From contig NC_088298.1 in NCBI RefSeq assembly GCF_032854445.1, positions 23,209,295 to 23,273,294 of the forward strand: DNA of 64,000 nucleotides, written 5' to 3'. The stretch's first letter is position 1. Each line of letters opens with the position of its first letter. Below are positions 34,328 to 45,409 of this stretch, one piece after another. The stretch comes from Liolophura sinensis. Lineage: Eukaryota > Mollusca > Polyplacophora > Chitonida > Chitonidae. Made by a program: the position numbers and the translations under genes. The notes below the pieces were generated by a model. That model was not told the origin of the DNA. It ran no database searches and saw only the letters and a program-made list of their open reading frames with translations.

Positions 34328-35166
34328 CTTTCCAAGCATGCAAAATGACACAAATGACTTTCAGACATGTCGGCTGCACTTACTGGCCAAGTTTAAATAG
34401 AATGAAGACACCCTGATATACAAGGCAGATCTTTATTACTATTCACCTGGCGTATTCCAAATTCAGTACTGCTTGTCTGGTTTACTATTCCATGATGCTG
34501 AATGTTTAGTATGAATTTCTGAACCAAGTGACATACAATAATTGTAAAACCTTCATTGTTTTGAGTTAGAGTATGGTTGTAAGACAGTAGTTGATTTTAA
34601 AGCCCTTGTGGCATGTTGTGGGAAAAATTTGCAGGTGTTTTATATTGACACTCCTGCTTTTTTGAGGGCTGACAACACTCATGTCCATCATATGAATTTT
34701 CAAGAAATAGTCTAGTTATTTCCAAGTCATGTTTAATATCCTGAAATCTTTCTATTTACATTGTTTTTAAACCGGAGTGATGACATTTTCGGGATTTTTG
34801 CACAAGCTTCATTCTTTAGCTGCTTCTACTAGGACTGACAACATTCATGTAAATACAATTTCCAAGTCCTGCTTTATCTAGGTATGTTTATAATTTTGAC
34901 ATTTTTCTCTGGACATACTTGAGAGACCAAGTATGGTTGCAGTTAAATAGTTGATTTGAAAGCCACTTCTATTTTTAAAGTATAGTGATGAAGTTTTCTA
35001 GATGACTATCACCTTTTCCTGCTTTTTCAAGCACTGACAATAAATACTGAAGTATCTAAGAATATTCATTGTGTGCGATCTTAAATTCCAGAGCATGTGT
35101 TATCCTAGTCATCCTAAATATTTTAAAACTCTTTTTGGAAATACATGTGGTTGGCAGTTAAAAATA
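34328..35166. other. Non-coding stretch
   Basis: AT-rich, with several loosely similar segments (CCTGCTTTTT-GACTGACAA-like at 34660, 34820 and 35020) spaced about 160-200 bp apart, perhaps a very old tandem repeat. No gene. Confidence 0.35.
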
Positions 35167-35242
35167 ATTGTTTTTGTTTTTTTTTTGTTTGGTTTTTTTT
35201 TTTTTTTTTGGTTGTTTTTTTTTTTTTTTTTTTTTTTTTTTT
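35167..35242. repeat. Poly-T tract
   Basis: Nearly pure T with scattered G over about 75 bp. The antisense Lys-rich frame across it is an artefact. Confidence 0.95.
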
Positions 35243-35529
35243 GACTTTTCATGAATATAAGATAGAAACCCAACAGTGGAAATCATACTGTTTATTAGCA
35301 AATTAAACAAGAGATATGAAACTGGCAACAATAGGTTTTTCAAATAAGGTGGATTATATTTGGTTCAGTGTATTGAATGGTGTGGACATTTCCGATGACA
35401 AAAACAGTACCTGTTTCCATTATTCTTGTTGCCTTTGGTGGCTGTAAGTGGATGAAGATATTGTTTCATGTAGTATTGAATGAAATTCACAGGAGACCAA
35501 AGATCTTCCAACAACATGCCATGCCACAA

Positions 35530-35675
35530 GTAGAAAAGTATAGTCTAACGTGCCGGTATAACTAGGTTTGTGGTTTACCCTGGGCGCTCCGGTTTCCCCT
35601 AGCCATAAAATAATTTCTGTCTTCGTAAGAGTAAAAAATCATCGAGTAGGTGTTAAACAACAATCCTTTTAAAAA
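35530..35675 (+). mobile_element. SINE-B 3' fragment
   Basis: CCGGTTTCCCCTAGCCATAAAAT, then GTAAGAGTAAAAAATCATCGAGTAGG-GTTAAACAACAAT matches the SINE-B 3' half. Confidence 0.65.
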
Positions 35676-36054
35676 AGACAAACTTGACTGTTTATTAACC
35701 ACAGTGGGTTTATGGTATGTGTGTGCCTCGTGTAAATATGGCGTGGTGCGATATATACTGAACTGCGCAGCTTTTTTATGCATACTTGCCACGCAGCTTT
35801 GTTTCATTTCTCTGTGTAAAACGTCATCACTACTTGTTATTCACATACGCATGGCTGTGTAGGTTTTAAGAAAAGTTGCATAAAATACAGTGCAATGACC
35901 AGTTTGCTCTAGTCTGGTGAGAGTCACTATAAAACTAGGTCAACAGTTGTGACCAGCTGGGCTGGCCACTTGACCCAGCAGCATAGTCAAATTAAGGATT
36001 TATCAAAGACTCATCAAAATGAGTCACTTGACTCATTTATTTTTCTGAGTGTAG
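35676..36054. other. Non-coding stretch
   Basis: No gene or named repeat is recognised. Confidence 0.4.
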
Positions 36055-36270
36055 GCGTCGTAATCACCCTGTCTTTGGTGTACATTTTAAAGTCTTCAAA
36101 AACCTAGTAAATGCATGCACGTTCGGATCCAATTTGTTCGGACACAAAATTGCACAATAACAATAAGCAGTGCTATGAACGACGATGGATGTGCTTTTAT
36201 TAAAACGACCAGGTAGCGGAAACTCACTCCGCCATCTGGTAATATGGGTGATAGTGAATGAGATACATAC
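36055..36270 (+). repeat. Third copy of the inverted-repeat arm family
   Basis: Matches 38630-38845 in the same orientation (GGCGTCGTAATCACCCTGTC, CTTCAAAAACCTAGTAAATG, GCTTTTATTAAAACGA). It is therefore also related to 24760-25000 inverted. Confidence 0.8.
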
Positions 36271-37429
36271 TTCCCGACACGGATACGGAAGAGCGGGTGG
36301 ACAAACGGACAGAACGACAGACAGACGGACAGATGGACAGGCGAACAAAATCGCTATATCTAATACGCTATGTTTGGGGTGAACCCCTCCATTGTGTTTT
36401 CTTGCAGAATTTACACATACCATGACGAGTTATAAATGGTAGATGACCACATGTGCTCTCAAGTACCCACTAAGTGTTATTAACGTATCTTAACAATTAT
36501 CGATTCTAATTCATGGTCAAACTTATTTATTACAAATTGGCATATATATTGACACACACAAAGCATTGTGGCTTACGACTGCAGTAACACAACGCAAGGT
36601 ACTGTAAATACACATACATGGACTACAAATGCCACAGATTGAGAAAATATGGACCAGATCTCATCAAAAACATCCCTTGATGACGGAGGGCTCGTTCGTG
36701 GTCGATTGAAACTTGCTAATTCTTCCATGCTTACTAAAATAAGAGGCCGATGGACGTGGTTTACATCCCCCAACATAAAGTCGAACGAAAAAGAAAAGAA
36801 GTCCTAATTTTCTCTCCCGGAATGCAGAAGTTGTTTAGTTACTTGCTCGTTTGAAACAGCAGGCTATGTATGACACGAACAGAAGGGAGCCGCCAGCCTT
36901 TGCCCTACAACGCCCACGAGGCTACAGGACGGCCCTCCAGCTCAGTTCACACCTCGACTACAGGACACAGCGCCACAGCATGCCCTGTCTTGAGGCCCGT
37001 AACTTGAACACAGACAAAATTTTAACTGGCATTCCTATGTGTTACCAATCGCTGATTCCATTCAATATCATTCAAGCTTTATTTATTTTTGCAGGTGATA
37101 CTTTTTTAAAAGATAAAAGGCTTTCACCGATGCTGAGCGACAGACTGTTCTCGTCAATGCAACTCACAGTAAGCTGATCCGACTGCATGGATCATCGTGT
37201 CGCAGCCGGCAGATGTATCGCCCGGTTTAGCTATAAAATATTATAACCCGTGACCTGCGAAACCGCATCAAATTCTCCATGGGTATTACCATGGTATTAA
37301 TTTCACTGAATTCCAATTCCTGTCAAACAAACCAGGCGGGCGCGCGTTTGTGTAATCCACGGTGGCGGGTATGTGAGCGAAAATCGACCAGTCGCTATAG
37401 TCGCTATATACATATGTTTTTATGTTGTT
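36271..37429. other. Unassigned stretch
   Basis: An (ACAG/ACGG)n-type run lies at 36297-36340. 36880-37010 is a GC-rich island with a 108-codon open frame (36851-37177) that has no recognised motif. It could be an exon or CpG-type promoter, but nothing confirms it. Confidence 0.35.
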
Positions 37430-38935
37430 TTTTTTTGGTTTTTTTTTTCCTCATACATCGCTAATTAGCAATCTGAGCGTAATAAATTTTCAACTTCAAG
37501 CAGGGCTTTTCAATACATAATCCTGGCAGGTCTTCATAGCATGACGTCACCCAAACAGGGCTCGAAGATAGGCTGACGGTCAAACTTTAAAGTGGTTTTT
37601 AAATGGAACTAGTTAAAATGATATTCGTTTAAATGCAGTTTACATACTAACATAGCAAAAATATTGTGTCTAGAGAACATTTAGTATGAAAATAAAGGCG
37701 TTGGGTTCTATTCCGCTATGACAGCAGCTACCGCATCAGTGTGCGACGAATGCTGCTGTGAGTTCGCAATGAGGAAATGACAAAGTCAATCCATGGGTTG
37801 ATTACTGCTGCTTTATTAGAACTGTTACTCATTATGTAGGTACACCGTTTGAGCAAATTCGCACGCTCCGCAAGAACCATACATCAATCCAGTTCAAAAA
37901 GCTCCTTACACGTGAAACTTAAAACAAAGAACGATATTATATTCAGCGCACAATCGTATATCTGAATTTACGTCATTAAAGTCACGAACTGTGACATCTC
38001 CTGTCAGTTATCGATAGCTTCAACTCCAACACAGATTCACACTCATTGTACACTTAGGTAACATAAAATAAACATGTTTACATCGTAAAAACATTATCTG
38101 AGCTAATTCAGAGAAATACATACCACCATGGACCCTCAAAACCTCGCAACAAGGCAAGTTCTGAGCTGCCGTGACAACCAAAATATAAGCGTCCACATTC
38201 CGACATTCCTATACCATTCGTAGTACCTAAAGGGCTTTCCAAGTCGATAATCGCAAGATCCATTTCCAAAACAACGTTTAACACTAGCTTCCAAAGACAA
38301 AGGTATGTAAGAAATTATACAAATAAGAAATAAAGCCGGTAACACACAAGAAAGAAGTGGTCATCAGTTTTCAATGATGCCGGGCAGACAATGAATATTC
38401 CAGGCATGAATTCCATATCAAAATTCAAATCGTTTTCATGGCACCTACGTCACAGAACGAGGAAGATTACTTTTATGAGCGCCTCGATCAAGTTTTATAC
38501 TTCTGACTTGGAAATTTACAGAAATTTTGCACTTTATTATCGTACATTGTACCTCTGTGGGGCTGATTTTCCGCCTTATCGTTACAGGTCCTGTCAGTCA
38601 TTCCTCATCTTCCTTACTTGTTACTTGTCATAGGCGTCGTAATCACCCTGTCTTTACTGTACATGTTAAAGTCTTCAAAAACCTAGTAAATGCATGCACG
38701 TTCGGATCCGATTTATTCCTCTACACAACCATTGCACAATAACAATAAGCACTTCATGAACGGCTGTCTATGTGCTTTTATTGAAACGAACAAGTAGCGG
38801 AAAGTCACTCCGTTGTCTGGCCACATCGGTGATAGTCAAAGAGTCCGAACAGATGATCGATGTAGCTTATGTTGTTGTTTCGCCACTAATTTCTTTCAAG
38901 TCTATTTTGCCTCAAAATGACCGTCCCATGATAAC
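37430..38935. repeat. Right arm of ~1-kb inverted repeat
   Basis: Inverted match of 24760-25680, lengthened by a solo end of the TIR element at 38182-38440 and neighbouring sequence. The right limit is about GCCTCAAAATGACC at 38930. Confidence 0.75.
38182..38440 (+). mobile_element. Solo end of TIR element
   Basis: Begins AATATAAGCGTC (with a 6-base scramble in CATGTCC), then the full ~95-bp TIR and the following 160 bp of element A's left side. It breaks off after TCCATATCA-AATTCAAAT. It lies within the right inverted-repeat arm. Confidence 0.85.
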
Positions 38936-38965
38936 CCATAACACGTCAAGGTTCAGTTAGTTATA

Positions 38966-39101
38966 TTTTTCTCCCTTGCACTTCTACGTCTAGTGTGAAA
39001 TAAATTTATTCCATACACCGCATGCTTCCCTCTACAGCCAAATTGAATGTAGATAATGTCGGACATCGCTAGTTTGATTACACGAAGACGGTCATTCAGC
39101 A
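38966..39101. repeat. Right member of a widely spaced inverted repeat
   Basis: Reverse-complement match to 10509-10562 plus 10706-10780. Its right edge is about 200 bp before the first gene of the second virus-like element. Confidence 0.75.
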
Positions 39102-39361
39102 GCATGGGGTGCGAGCAAACCAGTTATATCGGGCCGCTGAGACTCCCAGGAGGCTCTTCCCAATCCCTGTTCTGTGGCAGAAAGGGTAGCCCTGCACATA
39201 CACAGCTAATCCGCCTCTCTAGAGCCCCAGGGACGGCCCACCACCTTCGTCGGCCAGGCGGCTTCCCAACCCATGTTTAGTCTTCACGGCAAGCACGTAC
39301 ATAAATTTTGGGCAATGATCTAAATTTATGTATGCTGAAGCATGTCTGCCTACATAAACTA

Positions 39362-39992
39362 TCATGTTCCGCTTAAGTATGATGTGTCTATAGTATGACC
39401 GCCATTGTCTAATAGCCTGATCGTAAGCTGCGACACGAAGCCAGCTAATATTGTTTTAAACTGCAGGTTGACAAATACCGCCGTCTTGCCGCAGTTCATG
39501 CCTCCATGGGTTACCGGGATTGCCCTCAGAAGAGTAGAGCCACTTGCATTACTAGTAGACATTGCCGTGTTGTTTTCGGACCGGCTTACCTCGTCTAGGT
39601 GAACAAATATCTGCTTGTGTGGCATCAGTTGCGGTAGTTTGTCTCCTTCTGAAACCCCATTTATGGACCCCAAACCCCGAGAATCCCAAAATTGGAGCAA
39701 GTTCTTGCAGATTTATGAAGTCGTCTTCGCCAATATCGATCTCCACGCGGCCCGTGGCTTCGTTTATTCTCAGCGAGACACCGTGCGACCGGAATACTTC
39801 TTTGTGAAGCGTGCATACATCATAGTAACCTGTCCGCACTTCCATGGGTTTACGATCCAGTACGAAACCAACCCCAGCGTTGATGTTCACCAAAAGTGGG
39901 CACAATGTTATTTCCAGTAGGGCCTTCTTGATTGTCCAGACATGATCGGAGGAGGACACTGTGCCCCTGTGTGAACATCCTTTAGAGACCAC
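39362..39992 (-). pseudogene. Virus-like element gene of unknown function (minus, left end)
   Basis: Two minus frames, 39992-39552 and 39700-39362, join by a frameshift near 39650 into one gene of about 200 codons. Features are VRTGYYDVCTLHKEVF, a beta-rich VEIDIGEDDFINLQELAPILGFSGFG segment (here 39735-39660), then HKQIFVHLDEVSRSENN and the C-terminal SQLTIRLLDNGG. The strand-rich make-up and position beside capsid-type genes suggest a virion protein. I do not recognise a family. Confidence 0.45.
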
Positions 39993-40096
39993 ATATAAGG
40001 TCGGCCAATTACATATCGTCCAAACCTACGCAGATCATCTTGTACGTTCTGAGATCTGCGTGAGGGAGGGTAATTCCTGCCAGGCTCAACTCACAG

Positions 40097-40680
40097 ATGT
40101 GTTCGAGAACTACCGCCTTCCAGCGACTCCATAGTCCAAGCTTGGAATACCAACCCAATGCAGTTCTGGCAGAACCAGCTAAACTTTGCGGTTTAGTGCG
40201 CGACTATGGGTTGCAGCGTGTCCGGCAGCGCCTAATACGGCCCCCAAGCGCAAAAACGAACGCGGTTCCTGGGGACAGGGAAGGCGTTCGACGCGCAGAA
40301 GGAGTTTCTTGCCAACATCGAAGATGCCATTGCTTCTCTGGTCAACCTACCCTCTGCCATCAAACGCTACCAGGTTGTGTTACAGTACGCTGGTAGTGCA
40401 GTCGACTTTGTGTTCGGCACAGGCCTGTACATGGCGCCCAGCGACATGGTTCTGCAGATCGGGCAGATAGCCAACTACAACAACCAAGTCGTCGTAGCCA
40501 CGGAGGATCAGAAGCTAGGCGAAAACGAGGGTGTGAACCCAAAACCGTGCCACCACAAGGCCCACCAGGCGACTCATTTCCATTTGTTCCGAAGGAGTTG
40601 GACCACTCTGAGCGGCAAGACAGCTTTCGTGGTCGCCGGGGTAGCCGCCGGCTTACTGCTGTTGTGGTCCCTACATTAAC
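40097..40680 (+). pseudogene. Putative virion membrane protein of virus-like element
   Basis: The frames at 40097, 40186 and 40377 overlap and appear to be one gene shifted twice. The readable part has AIASLVNLPSAIKRYQVVLQ (40330s), DFVFGTGLYMAPSDM and ANYNNQVVVATED. The alternative frame after 40540 carries a basic PFVPKELDHSERQDSFRGR stretch, while the 40377 frame ends with a clear transmembrane segment TAFVVAGVAAGLLLLW. Helical, with a single membrane anchor. Role unknown; near the capsid gene on the same strand. Confidence 0.45.
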
Positions 40681-40711
40681 CAGTCACGGTCGACCACGAA
40701 CAGCAGGCCAC

Positions 40712-41236
40712 CTACTGCGATGCCCACAATAACCGTTCCGCGACGCGTCGCCGCGAGAATTTATCCTCAGCCTCCCCTAGATTCAGTTTTTGCCTACCTA
40801 TGTCTTCTTCAAGCCTTGACAGATTGAGGTTTTTCGTGAGTTCACCCCGGATAGTCTGCAGCGCCTTTCTCCAGCTCCCGTATTTCTCGAAGTTTGATCG
40901 GTGAGTCGAGCATCGTTTCAAGGGCACACTCGATGTCGCTATTTGTCAGGCTTGTTTCCATTTTTCTGACAGCATCAGAGGCATCTTTCGCTTAAGGGTG
41001 TCTACCTTTGTGGTCGCATCACCCAGCTCATCTGCCGTTGTCTGCAGGGCTGTGGTTGCTGCCTTCGGCGAGGATGGCTGTCCTGTAGGGCGCGTCCAGT
41101 CGACAAAGTCAAGATCTTCCCTAATAGCGTTAATCCCACCGCGCAGTTGACCTCGATCCATGTCAAACTTTGTGTAATCCCACCACAAAACAGGGGTGAT
41201 CCCCTCCTCCGCCAGCGAGTTGTAGTAATCATCCAC
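40712..41236 (-). pseudogene. Coiled-coil protein of virus-like element, broken
   Basis: Starts at the ATG at 41236 (MDDYYNSLAEEGITPVLWWD), continues to 40946, then by stops and a shift into a 40927-40712 frame rich in E/K/L heptads (LSRLEEDIGRQKLNLGEAED). The N-terminal part has GGINAIREDLDFVDWTRP. The coiled-coil C-terminus suggests a structural or scaffold role. Family unrecognised. Confidence 0.45.
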
Positions 41237-41408
41237 GGCCGCTTTAATAAGTTTTTATTCAACACTTGTCCTGTTGGTGGTTCGCGTTGTGTTCCGTTGT
41301 GAGGTCGTATCGACATAAGTTAGGGTATGTGTCTCATCGTCAACATCACCAGGAAAAACGTCCTCAGTCCGGTTGTCGAAGTCGCCGTAGTACACACAAT
41401 GTACCTCG

Positions 41409-42660
41409 ATGTCTAACATAGTTACGATAGCTTCCAGTGAATTCAGTCGCAAATTCCACCCCTTCAGAAGGCTTCCCGAGCCTTTGGCTGTAAAAGGTAT
41501 ACGGCAGTCCGTGGTCGTCAAAAATAACCCGAGCACGATCGACCTGAACCAGCAATTGCTAGTTCGCTTTCCAAACCCCGGCTCAAATGATGTCATTGTG
41601 CAAGGTGCCGCGCGTCTGGCCTTCAGGATCAAGCTGAATTCGACCAACGAGAACGCCACTGTGATCAATAACCTAGAAAGCACCATGGTCAAGAAGACCA
41701 CCATTAAAATCAGCGGGAATGAAGTAATGTCCATCGACGACTCCGATGTGTTCCAGTGCTATGGTGATCTGTGGCTGACAAAAAACAAACGGCAGAATGC
41801 GTATAACCAAGGCATCGGTAGTTTCAACATACTCAAACTATGCGTCAAAGCGGAAGGCTCGGAGGATGATGATGCTGAAGACGAAGCCATCACGAGAGCA
41901 TATGGCAACTGGTTGTACATCTCGCTGGGTTTCGAGCTTTGGGAGAACCATATGCCATTCTATCAGAGCGCCTTTGACGACCGGCTCATGTACGAACTGA
42001 CGTTCAAGAACTACAGTCGGGTCATAAAGACGATAGATGATGCCGCCGCCAGCTACACTGTCGAAAACATCAGTCTAGAGTTCGAAATGGTCATCGAACC
42101 GGAGTTGACTTAACAGATCCGCAACCAGTTTGGGAGGCTCGTCATACTACATGATCGCGTTCTCCGACACCACAGGCTGGTGAAGGACAAATCGGACACA
42201 CTCTGGAACATAAACCTGTGCCAGCTAATTCGCTGAAGGACGTCTTGAGGCCGTTTGAGACTAAAGGAGCCAGATCGCCGTGGAAGAGTCCTTCTACAGC
42301 CTTCAGATCACTAAGGTACAGGTTACGATAGCGTGCATCCCCAGTCAGCTATACAGCTAGCAAGGAAAGGCCCGGAAGTTTTTCGCCAGCTCATCTATCC
42401 AGAAGAGGCATCCAGAGGTGGCCAATGTCGTTAGAGACTTAGGCCTAGCAGATGTGTCGTTGGAAGAATTCCTCAAGTCTAAGTATGCTCTGTGGTTGGA
42501 CTTTAGGACCACAGACGGCGACCAGCTGCATGGCAGTGAAAGGCGCGTGGAAAATTCCATCAAAGGGATAACCATACAAATCGCAAAATAGGCAGAAACG
42601 GCGGACGCATTGAACGTTTATGGACGCTCAGTTTCACATCGAAGATGGCGGGTGCAAAGA
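41409..42660 (+). pseudogene. Putative major capsid protein of virus-like element
   Basis: The first 234 codons (41409-42113) are the longest intact frame of the element: MSNIVTIASSEFSRKFHPFR..., strands VVVKNNPSTIDLNQQLLVRF, ISGNEVMSIDDSDVFQCYGD, then ELWENHMPFYQSAFDDRLMY and ISLEFEMV before TAA. Downstream frames continue as another ~160 codons: DKSDTLWNINL, SLQITKVQVTIA, HPEVANVVRDLGLADVSLEEF, YALWLDFRTTD, HIEDGGCKEALY. Two beta-rich halves with FE-YN-like loops and total size of about 400-450 residues fit a double-jelly-roll capsid. The capsid role is an inference; the family is otherwise uncharacterised. Confidence 0.55.
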
Positions 42661-43153
42661 GGCGCTGTACCGAGCCTGAGATACTGAGCGCTCTCGACGA
42701 TGTCGTGGGGGGGCCCACAGAGCCGTTTTCTGCGGGCAGATAAGCGGCGACCATGGGTGTGACCCCGAGGTCTACCGCCTCGACCCCGGTGAGTGGCTCC
42801 ATGACTACCTGAGAGCACTGTACAAGCTTTTCTAAGGGAAGCTCAAACTTTTACATCATCGATGGCTATAGCGCCCTGAAGGCGTTGGCGCAGCCTTCTC
42901 CGGTCGACAGGTAAACCAAAGCGTGTGGAAGTATAACTCGCTCAGAAGTCTACATCCGTCCTGAAGGACCTGCGCGAGGAGACGCGTTGAGTGGCTCTCT
43001 TTCACCGTAAAGATCGGGGCTCATTTGAAGACGAGAGTTTGTCTAGGAGAGAACGATGTCATCCCGACGGGGGAGGAGAAACGGCGGTTCGGCAGCTGCT
43101 CGCAGAGAAGCGGCATGCTAAGCTTCTGTTGAAGACTGATCAGCCAGCTGCAT

Positions 43154-43510
43154 ATCAGGTATGCTAGCATGTATGCTATCACACATCTACTGCTGCTTGC
43201 AGCAATTACGGTACAGTCCCTGTTTTTTATTGAACTCATGTACGACTATATTAGACTAAGGCGCCTGTTGGTGTTCGTTGGCCGCTTTCTGCGGGGATCC
43301 AGTTTGGGCCGGTCTAGGGCCTCAATAACATCTGCAAACATATCTAGGGTCATAGGCCCCTTTCTGTATGCAGCTACGATGTCTTCTATCATCAGTGATG
43401 GAAAGATGCTGGTCAACGCGGCCTACCACGCAGCTGTAGTCACTCTCCTGGCTTCTGGGAACGCTTGTCTAGGCAAGATGTTCTTGAAAGCACCCATCCC
43501 AAAGCTATAG
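43154..43510 (+). CDS. Small multi-pass membrane protein of virus-like element
   Basis: An open frame from the Met at 43169 (113 codons) shows three hydrophobic stretches: ITHLLLLAAITVQSLFFIEL, ISRVIGPFLYAATMSSII and AAVVTLLASGNACLG, with a basic loop RLRRLLVFVGRFLRG between. Lies on plus between the capsid and integrase genes. 42661-43150 upstream holds broken frames only (LHDYLRALYKLF, KIGAHLKTRVCLGEND). Function unknown. Confidence 0.4.
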   Translation: MRYASMYAITHLLLLAAITVQSLFFIELMYDYIRLRRLLVFVGRFLRGSSLGRSRASITSANISRVIGPFLYAATMSSIISDGKMLVNAAYHAAVVTLLASGNACLGKMFLKAPIPKL

Positions 43511-43617
43511 ACACCACAGCCCAAGACATGGGAATGTTGATGTCGGCCGAACTATGTGGACTAAAGACCTCCTAATTAAACAGGGGATCTTTTCTCCGAA
43601 TATTATGAAAGAAAACA

Positions 43618-43968
43618 ATGGCCTCGAACGCGATGATGATTGGCGGCGCGCCCGTAATCGCCCTTCTCCGGGTAGAACTATCTCTTCTCGATGCCGGTGT
43701 GGACGAGGAGCGGAATCGCCAGGACAAGACAGTAAAACAGCTGCAAACCCCCCAGGCAGCATGGGCCCGAAAACGAGCTGAGCGCTCAGACTGGATCTAC
43801 GAAAATCTCTGGCGGCAGGGCCATGCAGTCCAAACTTTCCGGGATGTCGGCGCTGCAATCCGCAGGTACTACAGGGTGACAGGCAAACGCGTTGATCCGC
43901 TGGGGCCCGAGCCTCAGCTCGCCAATTTCTATGGGTCGTCTGAAGACCAGAAACACCCGCGAGATTAG
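43618..43968 (+). CDS. Small helical protein of virus-like element
   Basis: 116 codons, intact. N-terminus MASNAMMIGGAPVIALL is a short hydrophobic anchor, followed by a long charged helix (DEERNRQDKTVKQLQTPQA, AWARKRAERSDWIYENLWRQG), the block HAVQTFRDVGAAIRRY and a C-terminal DPLGPEPQLANFY. Probably a membrane-anchored coiled-coil virion or assembly protein; this is inference. The next stretch, 43970-44180, is a broken hydrophobic frame (FVALVIANGIANKLAK). Confidence 0.45.
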   Translation: MASNAMMIGGAPVIALLRVELSLLDAGVDEERNRQDKTVKQLQTPQAAWARKRAERSDWIYENLWRQGHAVQTFRDVGAAIRRYYRVTGKRVDPLGPEPQLANFYGSSEDQKHPRD

Positions 43969-44179
43969 CTTCGTTGCCCTGGTAATAGCCAATGGAATAG
44001 CCAATAAACTCGCCAAGTAGCCCCAAAACCCGCGCAGGACCTTCCAGGCATTCTCCCCGTATGCTGGCGAACATTTTCCACATTTTCCAACCTCCGAGAG
44101 ACGGCCGACCAACTGCCAGAGCCGGTCGCTGATGCCTGCTGGAGACCGATCAAGTTGCTGGAATATCTCGCATGTCTTG

Positions 44180-44860
44180 ATGGATCGGAAGCTGTCGAGC
44201 GTCAACTACAGTCCCAAGGGCTACTGGAAAGGCATTGGAGCCATAGGGAAGCCAGCGGCCACAGTTAAAGTCTCTGAAGCTCGCGATTGGCTCAAGAAGC
44301 AGATATACTTGCCCCGCCCCAAGCAGATACTGAGCCTCAAATTTGGTGTCGAATGAAGTCCATCAGGCAGATCTGTTTCTGCAGCATGATCGGCCAGGTC
44401 GAGGGTGGAAGCTCTATAAATATGCCTTATTGGTTTCTCGCAATAAGGTAGCCGAACCCTTGGCAAAGAAAGAAGCCAAAACGGTCGCTGATGCCCTGGC
44501 CGGCATTTACAAGCGCGGCCCATCGGGATGGCCAAAACTGCTCCAGGTTGACCCGGGCCAACCTGGATGAAATCATCATGGGCGCCACAGGCCAGGTGCT
44601 GGCAAAACACGGTGTATCCTGGGTGGGTGGACGTGCACCGAGACCAAGGCATTGTGGAGCGTTTCAACCACACTCTGGCTGAACTGCTCTTTGGCCGTCA
44701 GTATGCGTCTCCCTACTGGTCAACAATGAACATAGTGGGTGGCCCGGCTGCCTGCGGTGGTGTCTGCTCTCAACAATGAATTTAGCCGCCTCACTAGTAA
44801 GAAACCTAAGGTTTGATTCCTAACTACCATCAGATGGGGTTACGCCAAGAGCATAGCTTT
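44180..44860 (+). pseudogene. Retroviral-type DDE integrase, broken
   Basis: Starts MDRKLSSVNYSPKGYWKGIG at 44180. The catalytic triad can be placed across three frames: first Asp in VHQADL (about 44370), second Asp in KLLQVDPG (about 44550) and Glu in VDVHRDQGIVERFN (about 44660), with the usual ADALAGIYKRGP helix before the second Asp and AKHGV strand between. Integrases of this rve type insert Polintons and relatives. Frameshifts at about 44350, 44390, 44560 and 44620 and loss of the C-terminus (blurred after 44780) kill it. Confidence 0.75.
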
Positions 44861-45205
44861 GAGAATTGCAGTCCCGCTTTTTCGGTTCCACTCCAGATGA
44901 GTCAGCTTTACGTTGTAAAGGGTGTGGCTTTTGGCATTGTCCAGGCGGTCGACACTAATCTGCAGGGTTGGTAGACCCAGAGAATCTTGATGCTGCAGGT
45001 GGCACAGCGGTTATTGTGAGACGGACGCATTGAGCTGCAATATAACCCCTTGAGACCCTTGGCGCTTGTAGGCCACAGCTTCCTCTGGATGATTTTGCGG
45101 AGCTGCTGCTTTGTGATCTGTCTAACCTCAGAACCATCCTCTGGGAGACAGACCAGCCGTTCAAGCTGGTGCATATATTCCACACTCGACACAGTAAGGA
45201 AGGTA

Positions 45206-45409
45206 AATATAAGTGTCATGTCCGACATTCATATACCATTCGTAGTCCGTAAAAGTGTTTCCAAGTCGATAATCGTAAGATCCCATTTCCAAAACAACGT
45301 TTAACACTAGCTTCCAAAGACAAAGGTATGTAAGAAATTATACAAAAAAATGAAATAAAGCCGGTAACACTCAAGAGAGAAGCAGTCATCAGTGATGCCG
45401 GGCAGACCA
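45206..45409 (+). mobile_element. Solo end of TIR element inside helicase gene
   Basis: Carries AATATAAGTGTCAT, the whole ~95-bp TIR and the next ~105 bp of element A's left side, ending at GATGCCGGGCAG. The helicase reading frame stops on one side (DDYLQW) and resumes on the other (VSSVEYM) with a few codons lost. Confidence 0.85.

Noticed and set aside
35158-35343. Lys-rich 61-codon frame on minus
   Set aside because: Translation of the poly-T tract.
41255-41734. 159-codon open frame on minus
   Set aside because: It is the antisense shadow of the intact capsid candidate frame on plus and has no motif.
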